Shown in pieces: positions 28,435-36,762 of a DNA stretch of 64,000 bases. A program made the translations under genes and the position numbers. The stretch's first letter is position 1, and each line of letters starts with the position of its first letter. The DNA is taken from the NCBI GenBank assembly GCA_030602615.1, contig JAUVZM010000003.1, positions 37,707 to 101,706 of the forward strand, read 5' to 3'. This DNA is from a bacterium. Its GTDB lineage: Bacteria; Armatimonadota; Zipacnadia; Zipacnadales; Zipacnadaceae. Under the pieces are notes generated by a model. That model was not told where the DNA came from, ran no database searches, and worked only from the letters and a program-made list of their open reading frames with translations.

Positions 28435-29844
28435 TTGCTACTGGCGGAAAGGAATGAGTCAACAAAGCCAGAGCATGTCGATGACATGGTTGATGAGGTA
28501 GCCGATGGGGGCGCTGAGGTGTTCCTTGTTTGCCCCAACGCGCAGAAGGTCAACTATCCCAGCAGAGTCCGGGAGACATACTGGGACAACGAGGAGTTCC
28601 ACGGAAGTCGGGATTGGAGCCAATTTTTTGAGAAGCAGAAGGAGTTGGCCCAACAGTGTGACTATCTGGAGCGGGCCCTGGCTCGCTGCCGCCAGCGGAG
28701 CATAGTGCCGGGCGTTACCATTCGCATGAATGACATGCACGGCTTTCCCGAATGGCCGAAATCTCCACAGTTCAGTCGGTTCTATATGGACCATCCCGAG
28801 TGGCAACTCGACGGTCGCCATGCGGCCCGCGGCTATGCGTCCCGAGGGTTGAACTATGCTATCCCCGAAGTCCGCGACCATTACTTGTCGCTGATTCAGG
28901 AAATTGTCGGTGAATATGACATCGAGGTGCTGGAACTGGATTTCAACCGCTTCCCGGCTTATTTCTATCGCGACAATATCGAGCAGCACTGCACAACGAT
29001 GACTGAATTCATCGGGGAAGTGCGCAACGCTGTGGACGCGACCGGGCGGAAGATTGCGCTGACGGCGCGCATCGCAGCCACACCGGGCGGCGCGCTGGGC
29101 TTGGGTCTTGACGTACAGGCGTGGGCGCAGCAAGGCACAATTGACGGGATAACAGTAAGTGAATTCCTGAATACCGGCTGGGAGCTGCCCATTAATCAGT
29201 TTCTACGCCTGGTCGGTCCGGACGTGGCAGTGTATGCTGGGGCAGACGCTGCGGCCTTTACCTGGGAAGGCCTGAGCCGACAGAATTTGGCTCTCAATAG
29301 GGAACTACTTAGAGGCTTCGCGGCAGGTTATCTGGCCTCAGGTGCTGATGGGGTGAACTTGTTCAATTTCTTCACTTGCCGCGAGCCGAACCGGCCTCAG
29401 CCGCAGGAACCTCTGTTTGACGTTTTGGCTGAGATGGGCGATTTGGAAGGTCTACGTTCGAAAGAGCGTCGCCACGCGACCACCTCGGGCTTTCAGATGG
29501 TGGAATCCGACCTGCCCCGCCAGGTCCCTGTTGAGCTTTCGCCCGGCCAGAGCCGCAAGTTTCGTATGACACTGGCCGCCGAGGGCTCAGGGGGGCAGGG
29601 CTCTCTACTAGTCATATTCGACGGTACCGCCCACAGTGACGATCTGTGGCTCTATCTCAATGACCAGCCAATTGGCTGCGCCGCACAGGTTGTTGAGGGC
29701 GAACGAGGAACGTTCCAGAGCCAGGTAGCAACTTTTGATCTGCCTCAAGGCGCTGTTCGCGACGGCACCAACGAACTGATAGTCCGTTGCGAAAACACAA
29801 CTATCAGGATCGTCGGGCTGGAAGTGCGCTTCGCTGAGAAATAG
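28435..29844 (+). CDS. Hypothetical glycoside-hydrolase-like (TIM-barrel) protein
   Basis: 469 aa; in-frame coding probably begins upstream (ISKLEHRVIYNQDDSALFL...) after AGGAGGA SD but with no ATG/GTG/TTG at the expected position; YDIEVLELDFNRFP core. Confidence 0.65.
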   Translation: MLLAERNESTKPEHVDDMVDEVADGGAEVFLVCPNAQKVNYPSRVRETYWDNEEFHGSRDWSQFFEKQKELAQQCDYLERALARCRQRSIVPGVTIRMNDMHGFPEWPKSPQFSRFYMDHPEWQLDGRHAARGYASRGLNYAIPEVRDHYLSLIQEIVGEYDIEVLELDFNRFPAYFYRDNIEQHCTTMTEFIGEVRNAVDATGRKIALTARIAATPGGALGLGLDVQAWAQQGTIDGITVSEFLNTGWELPINQFLRLVGPDVAVYAGADAAAFTWEGLSRQNLALNRELLRGFAAGYLASGADGVNLFNFFTCREPNRPQPQEPLFDVLAEMGDLEGLRSKERRHATTSGFQMVESDLPRQVPVELSPGQSRKFRMTLAAEGSGGQGSLLVIFDGTAHSDDLWLYLNDQPIGCAAQVVEGERGTFQSQVATFDLPQGAVRDGTNELIVRCENTTIRIVGLEVRFAEK

Positions 29845-29879
29845 ATTATTCCCGTGTGCCCACAGCCGTTGCTATGCGC

Positions 29880-30290
29880 CTGAGGAGATCCTTGAAATCA
29901 AGGGCCTTATTGAAGGCCATGAGTTGCGCCCTGCAATTGTACTAGCTGACCCGCCCCTTAATCTTCCCATACAACAAGCAGCGGGACAATTCTGCCGGCT
30001 CATAGATAATGCTCAGATGAAGAGTTGCGTTCCGGTATCGAGGCAATCACTCCCAACGAATCCATCTCCGTTCTCATCGAAGCCTGCGGGAGCCCGCAGG
30101 CGGTAAGGACTTTAGTATCCCTCGCACCTTCGGGAGGCCGGGTGGTGGTGGCCGGTGCTCTCTCTGGCGAACTGCTTCTTCCTGACCCCTTCGACGCCTT
30201 TATAATGCGTGAAATCTCCATCATTGGTGCTTTTCAGCCCAACTGCCCCGTGGAGCATCAGCGGTATTATCCCTCTAAAGACAGGGCAGA
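29880..30290 (+). pseudogene. Zinc-type alcohol dehydrogenase remnant (Rossmann segment)
   Basis: SISVLIEACGSPQAVRTLVSLAPSGGRVVVAGALSGELLLPDPFDAFIMREISIIGAFQPNCPVEHQRYYPS, with an upstream segment RPAIVLADPPLNLPIQQAAGQF in a different frame; no intact N- or C-terminus. Confidence 0.65.
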
Positions 30291-31585
30291 AACTCTGCCT
30301 GACGCTGAAGCATCTCCTCCATCATTTCTTCGGCCCGCTGGGGGTTGTCTACGGTCGGCTCCAGCAACAATGCCTGCAGCAGCACGCGCTTGGAGCGCTG
30401 GCGATACGCTTCAACCAGCAGCTCTTGGATAGAGGTTTGCAGCCGGCACATAGCAGCGATTGCTTCCGGAAGCGGCCCAACTTCAATAGGATGAATACCC
30501 TGGGCATCAACAATAAGCGGCACTTCCACAATAGCATCGGCCGGCAAGTTGGCCACCGAAAGCTCGCTGTTAGGGACATTGGCCGAGATTATGCGGTCGC
30601 CGCTGTCAAACTCAATACCTTCGATGATAGGAATGATCACCTCACCGGAGGTCTCGGCCAGTTCCTCGGTCATCGCCGCCTCCCCGTCGGCGACCTGCTG
30701 GATTATCTTCCAGAGTGGCAACTTATCCTCGCTGCCGCGTTCCCAGGCGACATGGAATTTGCGGTAGTGTTCAAATGTAGGCCCGGTCAAACTGTAAGCA
30801 AAGCCGACATATTCACCCGGGTGACTCTCCGCGGGGTAGGTCAGCAGGCCGTAGGTGTCATAGAAGTATCGCACCAGCGGGTCCAGTCCCCAGGTTTGCT
30901 GCTCCATACGTTCAGCGAAACGCGGGGACAGATCGGCACCGTCTGTGGCATCCTTGATGCCCAAAACCCAGTGGAAGTGATTGATCCCGCCGACGGTCAG
31001 TTCAATCTGTTCAGGTTCTTTACCGAGGACCTCCGCTACCTTTGCGAGGGTGGCGAAGGGACCATGGCATATACCTGCAGCTTCAACTTCGGTCAGCCGA
31101 CTTATCGCCAGGCACACCCGGCTTTCGGGATTTGTGAAATTGAGCACCAGCGCCTGGGGGCAGAGCCGCTCGACATCCCGGATAATCGGCATAGTCAGGT
31201 GGATGCTACGCAGGGTATGGAAGGCTGCGCCGGGGCCGCCATTTTCCCCAAAGATATGCTTGAACCCATAGGAAAGAGGCACGTAGAAGTCCTGCTGCCA
31301 TAGCTCCAGGCGCTGGCGTGCTACCGCGATGATAACGTAGTCAGCCCCGGGTAGCGCCTCAGCACGGTCAGTGGTAGCCTCCAGGCGGACGCTGGCCCCG
31401 CGATAGTCCTTCAGCACCTGTGCGAAACTGTACATCCGCTCCAGCGCCTCTTCGTCGGTGTCCACCAGTACGACGGTAAGCTCTGTCTGCCGATTCAGTC
31501 GGTCGGCATCCAGCAGGTCGGCGATGGTCCCGCGCCCAAATGACAGACTACCCGCGCCCACCACGACTACTTTTACCGGTTTCAT
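30275..31585 (-). CDS. Glycoside hydrolase family 4 (NAD-dependent alpha-galactosidase/6-phospho-glucosidase type)
   Basis: MKPVKVVVVGAGSLSFGRGTIADLL...VLVDTDEEALERM...VLNFTNPESRVCLAISRL...EAAGICHG...VGGINHFHWVL. Confidence 0.92.
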   Translation of the reverse strand: MKPVKVVVVGAGSLSFGRGTIADLLDADRLNRQTELTVVLVDTDEEALERMYSFAQVLKDYRGASVRLEATTDRAEALPGADYVIIAVARQRLELWQQDFYVPLSYGFKHIFGENGGPGAAFHTLRSIHLTMPIIRDVERLCPQALVLNFTNPESRVCLAISRLTEVEAAGICHGPFATLAKVAEVLGKEPEQIELTVGGINHFHWVLGIKDATDGADLSPRFAERMEQQTWGLDPLVRYFYDTYGLLTYPAESHPGEYVGFAYSLTGPTFEHYRKFHVAWERGSEDKLPLWKIIQQVADGEAAMTEELAETSGEVIIPIIEGIEFDSGDRIISANVPNSELSVANLPADAIVEVPLIVDAQGIHPIEVGPLPEAIAAMCRLQTSIQELLVEAYRQRSKRVLLQALLLEPTVDNPQRAEEMMEEMLQRQAEFLPCL

Positions 31586-31723
31586 AATATCTTGCTGCCT
31601 CCTGAGTGAATATTGCCAAAACTGCCCCTACATTATAGCGAACGGGGGACGCTGTCAAGGGCAGGCGGGGACTACCAATAGACGGGAGAAGTCTGTGGTT
31701 AGCAAGAGAACTTGGAGGGTGTT

Positions 31724-31950
31724 CTATACAGCGAGGGGCACGGCGCTGCGCATCGGCCGGGCATACAGATCCGCCCAGTCCAGGCGGGGATTGAAGTGGA
31801 ACTCTAAGATAGCCTGACTGACGCTATCCTGGTAGTGGGCTGGCCCTCGTCGGCGCGGCACATAGGGCAATACCGCCTTACCACTAACCCCGTCGCTCTC
31901 CAACTCTATCAGATGAGGCGTTGTGGGTTGTTCCCCCCTCCTCGCTCCGC
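31724..31950 (-). pseudogene. Truncated coding-like remnant containing repeat copy A
   Basis: Minus-strand frame GARRGEQPTTPHLIELESDGVSGKAVLPYVPRRRGPAHYQDSVSQAILEFHFNPRLDWADLYARPMRSAVPLAV*, stop upstream in frame. Confidence 0.35.
31853..31942. repeat. Direct repeat copy A (~90 bp)
   Basis: gcgcggcacatagggcaa...aaccccgtcgctctccaactctatcagatgaggcgttgtgggttg; near-identical to 34055-34144. Confidence 0.75.
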
Positions 31951-32044
31951 GTCACGGAAGTGGCCAATTCTTCAGAAGCACCACTTGCGACAAATTGGCC
32001 GCAGCTTCTGCTACTAGTCTCCCTCTTTTTGTCCTCCAATCCCC

Positions 32045-33178
32045 CTATCGGAGTGCCTCATCAAGCATGGTCAGATAATTCTCCAAAGGTATGTAACTTG
32101 GTATTGAATTGCCGGACCCGATGGCGAAACGGCCTGAGGGTGCACATTCATCAATCATCGAGCGCACGTAGCCACGGAGCTGCTCTGGTGAATAGGAGGC
32201 CAGTTTATGTATATCTATTCCGCCGAGTACAGCAATCTGCTCGCCGTAGCGCTTTTGGAAGTCACCAGCGGGAATGATGCTGTCCTCAAAGGAATGCTTT
32301 CCATCAATGCCTACATCTTCAATCAAATCCTTCATTATAGCCTCTATGTTGCCGCAGGAGTGTAGAAAATAGGGCAGCTTGGCGTCATGAGCTATCTGAG
32401 CAAAGCGTCTATGCCAGGGCAGAAAGTATTCTCGTAGATCGTCCGGCGAAATGAGAGTCTGAGTGCGGAATCCCATATCATCGCCGGGAAAGATGGCGAT
32501 CAGATTATCGAGATGAACCAGGCGCTGATAATACTGCTCCATAAGTGTACCGACGCGCTCGATGACAGCGCTGATCAGTTCTGGGTTATCATACAGGGCA
32601 AGACTTAGTCCCTCGTAGGACATAATCCAGCGAACATGTTCGCAGATACCGCCAGCGTGACAGGACATCAGTCCCATACCCTCTGGCAGGTGGCTATCAA
32701 TGTACTCATGAGGAAAGAAATCAGCCTCGGTTAGAGTAGGCCAGGGATATTGCTCAAAATCTTCCCAACTACTGATAGGCCTATGGTGTTCATCTGCCCA
32801 GGCCCGCTGGCCCTCCGAAGCCTGGGCCGTGTCTTCGGTAAGCAGATGATGGCGGGGGAGGTCCAAGGATAGTTCGAGGCGCACAAAGTCGTAGCCCATC
32901 CGGTACCAGAATTCAATGAGATTATCCCAATATGCTGGCTCAGTAAAGGCCTGGACTGAGCCAGTTTCCTTGGTTCCATTGCTTGGAGCCGGCACCCATT
33001 GACGTCCCAGCATATCGCTGATGATAGTACACATATGTATGTCATCAACCACATATTCCACCAACGGAGGCTTTTGTGGTCTTTCCTCCCCCATCAGGCA
33101 ACGGATAAAGGCCTCCGCATCAGGCGTGGGGCTGTCAATAGGCACACAATAGTCCGACACATTGCTCACCTCGATCAT
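32045..33178 (-). CDS. Uroporphyrinogen decarboxylase-like (URO-D/MtaA-type methyltransferase family) protein
   Basis: 377 aa; LPYFLHSCGNIEAIMKDLIEDVGIDGKHSFEDSIIPAGDFQKRYGEQIAVLGGIDIHKLA. Confidence 0.85.
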   Translation of the reverse strand: MIEVSNVSDYCVPIDSPTPDAEAFIRCLMGEERPQKPPLVEYVVDDIHMCTIISDMLGRQWVPAPSNGTKETGSVQAFTEPAYWDNLIEFWYRMGYDFVRLELSLDLPRHHLLTEDTAQASEGQRAWADEHHRPISSWEDFEQYPWPTLTEADFFPHEYIDSHLPEGMGLMSCHAGGICEHVRWIMSYEGLSLALYDNPELISAVIERVGTLMEQYYQRLVHLDNLIAIFPGDDMGFRTQTLISPDDLREYFLPWHRRFAQIAHDAKLPYFLHSCGNIEAIMKDLIEDVGIDGKHSFEDSIIPAGDFQKRYGEQIAVLGGIDIHKLASYSPEQLRGYVRSMIDECAPSGRFAIGSGNSIPSYIPLENYLTMLDEALR

Positions 33179-33257
33179 CGTTTACTAACCACCAAAGCCG
33201 ACCTGCCCCCATAAATGGTACCAGTTGCTATGTTGGCTCCACGGTCTCCAGGCTCGG

Positions 33258-33715
33258 CTACGCCTCGTCTTCCGGCCGTAGCTGGACCGCTTTCGGCGCT
33301 GGTGCTCGATAGTTAAGTACGCTGTGTGGCCTCACTGTATTATGCTCTCTTCGCCATCGCTCCACTAATACCTGCGCCTCCCACAGTGTGTCAAAGATAT
33401 CCACGTTCAAAAGCTCGTCCCCGAACTTGCCGTTGAACGACTCCAGGTGCTCATTCTCCTAGGGACTGCCCAGCGCGATGCATGGAGTCTTTACTTCCAG
33501 ATTTGATATTCACTGCCGCACGATATTGGCGGTAGACTCTGATCCGTTGTCGGAACGAATGTAATCCCGAATGCACCGCCCAATGAACAGCTAGGTGAGT
33601 CGGTTCACTACGTCCTCGCTGGTCAGTCGCCTGGCCACGTCGATGGCCAGACATTCCCGGCTGTATTCATCGATGATCGTAAGCAGGCAAAATGGCCGTC
33701 CGGCGGGACGGCTAT
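33258..33715 (-). pseudogene. IS3-family transposase (DDE integrase core), decayed
   Basis: Single minus-strand frame GRPFCLLTIIDEYSRECLAIDVARRLTSEDVVNRLT*...YIRSDNGSESTANIVRQ*...P*ENEHLESFNGKFGDELLNVDIFDTLWEAQVLVERWRREHNTVRPHSVLNYRAPAPKAVQ; in-frame stops at 33591-33593, 33510-33512, 33459-33461. Confidence 0.85.
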
Positions 33716-33868
33716 CTTCCCGGCCTGGAGGCCGACCTCGCCTTCTTTCGCCAGTGGCGTTCAAACCAACTTGAGGTGTCTTGCTGAGGGTTGGTGACTG
33801 GGAGTCATGGGTACACTGCTAATTGCAGAACCGGTAGCATCACTTGGAGACAGCGAGCCGAGCAAGAA

Positions 33869-34045
33869 ATGAGAATACTAAAGGGCCTGTGGCATGACGA
33901 AGATGGTCTCACCACGGTCGAGTATGCGCTACTACTGCTAGTCCTGATCCTTGGAGCTACCACAATCTGGGTTGGCCTGGCGGGTCAGGTCGGCAATGCA
34001 GTAGATCGGGCTAACAGGGAGACAGAAGGAGCCTCCGGCAGATAG
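33869..34045 (+). CDS. Flp/Fap-type pilin subunit
   Basis: 58 aa MRILKGLWHDEDGLTTVEYALLLLVLILGATTIWVGLAGQVGNAV. Confidence 0.8.
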   Translation: MRILKGLWHDEDGLTTVEYALLLLVLILGATTIWVGLAGQVGNAVDRANRETEGASGR

Positions 34046-34054
34046 GTGGGGGCT

Positions 34055-34144
34055 GCGCGGCACGTAGGGCAAGGCCACCTTGCCATCAACCCCGTCGCTC
34101 TCCAAGTCTATCAGATGAGGCGTTTTGGGTTGTCCCCGCCTCCT
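34055..34144. repeat. Direct repeat copy B (~90 bp)
   Basis: gcgcggcacgtagggcaa...aaccccgtcgctctccaagtctatcagatgaggcgttttgggttg; matches copy A. Confidence 0.75.
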
Positions 34145-34192
34145 TGGCACCTGCGCGTCTATGCCGCTGCCCCGGCCCGTCGCCCAAGTACG

Positions 34193-34726
34193 CTAGAACT
34201 TCTCAACCCAACAAGCTCCGTCGGTTACGTTCATCGTGAATACGTGGGCTTTCGGAGCCTCTTGGTCCCTGTGTTCTGACAGAAATACCTGCCAGCCCTC
34301 AAGGTGTCTAGCTTCATCAAAAACCACCATAGCGGTGACTACACTCTCTTGACGAATATTGCCCAACATGCGCAGATGCCTGTTTAGGATGCCGCTGAAG
34401 ACCATATCATGTCGGCTCTTAGAGCCGTCTCTTGGGAAAGCATCGACCTCCACTACAAGCTGAGCATCGATGTATGACTGCCCGGGCACTTGACAGCCAA
34501 TTACAATATCATATTCATATCCAAGCCTTTGCGGAGTGCCCCTTACTCTTGCATTACGGTGCACATCCTCTGATTTGACTTCCGGATAGTCAGGAAGCGC
34601 ATCAACGACTTTGGAGAGTGACTCAACAAGCCTACAAATCGCGTCCTCCCTGCTCCCCATTTCCCAGCCTGTTTGCTCATACTGCCGACACATACGATCC
34701 AGGGCATGACGCAAAAGCTGTTTCAT
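34193..34726 (-). CDS. Hypothetical protein
   Basis: 177 aa ORF, no family recognised. Confidence 0.55.
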   Translation of the reverse strand: MKQLLRHALDRMCRQYEQTGWEMGSREDAICRLVESLSKVVDALPDYPEVKSEDVHRNARVRGTPQRLGYEYDIVIGCQVPGQSYIDAQLVVEVDAFPRDGSKSRHDMVFSGILNRHLRMLGNIRQESVVTAMVVFDEARHLEGWQVFLSEHRDQEAPKAHVFTMNVTDGACWVEKF

Positions 34727-34801
34727 AATCTGTTCTCCTTGTGTAGCTCCTAAATGCTCACGCCCGCCTGCTTGACGGTCAGCTCAAGGTCTGGCATAGT
34801 G

Positions 34802-35329
34802 CTAAACATTGCTCTGCTCGAGTTCGGCCATTGTTGGGCGAGTATGAAACTTGCTTTTGAATTCCCTCCCGGCTGCGTCCCGGAAAACCACTGCCACGAC
34901 CTTGTTCTTGTTTTCTCGTTCTCCTTTTCTCACTTCCTCAGCGCAAAACCAAAGCGTACACACGTCGCCTTCCTCTAGCTTCAGGGGGAGTGGTTTGCCG
35001 AAATATGATGGAGCAGTGGGGAGGAATTGGCTGCCATCGGCAAGCAGTAGACTCCCACTCACCACTGGTACTGGTCGCTTTCCGATGTTGACGGCCTTCA
35101 GCAGTATGGCTTCCTTTGTGTCAACTCCTGGTGTTACCAAGTAGTTCTGCTCCGCAGAGACTCTTATTTGCACCCGTTCTCCAACATACGTTAGTATTGC
35201 CACGATTAACAATGCCATTGCCACGATTGCGCCATACCAATACCTTCCTTCCAGCCCCATCACTACTCCTGCAACAAAGGCCCCCACCACCACCACACCA
35301 ATTGCCAGCCACAGCCACTTCCTGCTCAT
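34802..35329 (-). CDS. Hypothetical membrane protein
   Basis: 175 aa, two N-terminal TM segments. Confidence 0.6.
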   Translation of the reverse strand: MSRKWLWLAIGVVVVGAFVAGVVMGLEGRYWYGAIVAMALLIVAILTYVGERVQIRVSAEQNYLVTPGVDTKEAILLKAVNIGKRPVPVVSGSLLLADGSQFLPTAPSYFGKPLPLKLEEGDVCTLWFCAEEVRKGERENKNKVVAVVFRDAAGREFKSKFHTRPTMAELEQSNV

Positions 35330-35458
35330 TGTAAAGCCTCCTTCGCTGATTCGGTAGCTACCTTTCGCCGTCGCTGCCGGTGCTACTTGCTCGACGGTCA
35401 GCGCAATACCTGCCCTAGCTATTGTTTACGCGGGGTAGGCTGCGGACAGGCCGTACGC

Positions 35459-35806
35459 CTACAATCCCAGCACGATCCGGAGCCGCTCTGCTACCGCCTC
35501 CATTGTATCGGAAGACACCCTACCCCAACACTCGGTGAGTCGTTGCCGGCTGATACAGCGGATATGATCACATTGGACTATAGAGCGTGTCCGCACGCCG
35601 CCTTCAGGAGGTTCTATCGCAACGTGGAGGGGAATTTCTCTATCAGTCGTGGTCAATGGCGCTACAATGACCAAATCGGCGGGGCCCTGATTGAAGCGAT
35701 CCACCGAGACCACCAGGGCGGGACGCTGGCCGCGCTGTTCGTGGCCCCGGGTAGGAGATAGGTTTACGTACCAAATCTCACCGCGAGCCGGCTGCGCCGG
35801 ACTCAT
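35459..35806 (-). CDS. MazF/PemK-family toxin (endoribonuclease)
   Basis: RGEIWYVNLSPTRGHEQRGQRPALVVSVDRFN...VIVAPLTTTDREIPLHV...SIVQCDHIRCISRQRL. Confidence 0.92.
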   Translation of the reverse strand: MSPAQPARGEIWYVNLSPTRGHEQRGQRPALVVSVDRFNQGPADLVIVAPLTTTDREIPLHVAIEPPEGGVRTRSIVQCDHIRCISRQRLTECWGRVSSDTMEAVAERLRIVLGL

Positions 35807-36051
35807 TCTGCCTCCAGCCCATCCGAAATGGTCGCCTCCCAGGCAGTACGCTCCTCCTGCTCCTCCTGCCAGGCTTCAGCATCACTGCGCAAAGCAGCAT
35901 AGGCCTTATTTGTCTCTTCCAGGACATACTGGCGATGCAGGTTGGCGACGGCCTGATCAAGCAAGTCTACCATCGCCGTGTGCTGTTTCTCTGCCAGGGC
36001 CCGAAGTGTCCGGTGGGTTTCCTCGTTAATACGAACTGTAGCACTACTCAT
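35803..36051 (-). CDS. Ribbon-helix-helix-type antitoxin partner of MazF
   Basis: MSSATVRINEETHRTLRALAEKQHTAMVDLLDQAVANLHRQ; 4-nt ATGA overlap with the toxin gene. Confidence 0.85.
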   Translation of the reverse strand: MSSATVRINEETHRTLRALAEKQHTAMVDLLDQAVANLHRQYVLEETNKAYAALRSDAEAWQEEQEERTAWEATISDGLEAE

Positions 36052-36552
36052 TGCAAACTCCCTTGTAGACATTATGGACTACTTAGACGTCTACATTTTA
36101 TAACACAGACCAAGAAAAATGTCAAGGGTCAAGGGCTGAGTGCTACTATCTGGTAGGCAAGCACGGTAGAGGCCTACTCATTCGGAAGCTGGCCGGGGAA
36201 CTCCTTCGCTGCCACCTGCCAGCAGTGTCTGGCTGCCGACGGGTAGGGAGCAGGTGTTGAGGAGAAGTAGGTTTCGCAACAGTCTCCGGGGACCCGCTCC
36301 CCGTCCCGCCGGCAATACTTTACATGCGACAACGCTACCATCCGCTCGTAGCTTCCAACTGCCTGGCGAGTCTTTCCCCAGCCAGGCATCTCTTATGAGC
36401 GAGGGACTTGCCAGTATTCCCCGCTTGGTGTATCATACTAGTTGCCTGTCAAGCCGCACTATACTCTAGCACTCCGCCAAGGAGTTGCAGGGGTAAGCCG
36501 GGACATACGGAGTTCCAGTTTCCCCATTCCCAGCGAAGGGTTACTGCTGTGG

Positions 36553-36639
36553 TGCCGGAGGTCGGATTCGAACCGATACGGGGTTTAAGGCCCCGCCAGA
36601 TTTTGAGTCTGGTGCGTCTACCAGTTCCGCCACTCCGGC
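36553..36639 (-). tRNA. tRNA-Leu (anticodon CAA)
   Basis: GCCGGAGTGGCGGAACTGGTAGACGCACCAGACTCAAAATCTGGCGGGGCCTTAAACCCCGTATCGGTTCGAATCCGACCTCCGGCA; long variable arm, GGTTCGAATCC T-arm. Confidence 0.96.
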
Positions 36640-36762
36640 AACCAGCTTGAGTATATGCCAGAATCGGGGTGCTCGTCAAGTTTGCGACTGTGGCAAGCAC
36701 CCTCGCAAGACCGGGCACTATGCTTGAAGAGTCCAAGCTGACGTAGAGAGGAGACAAACCAG

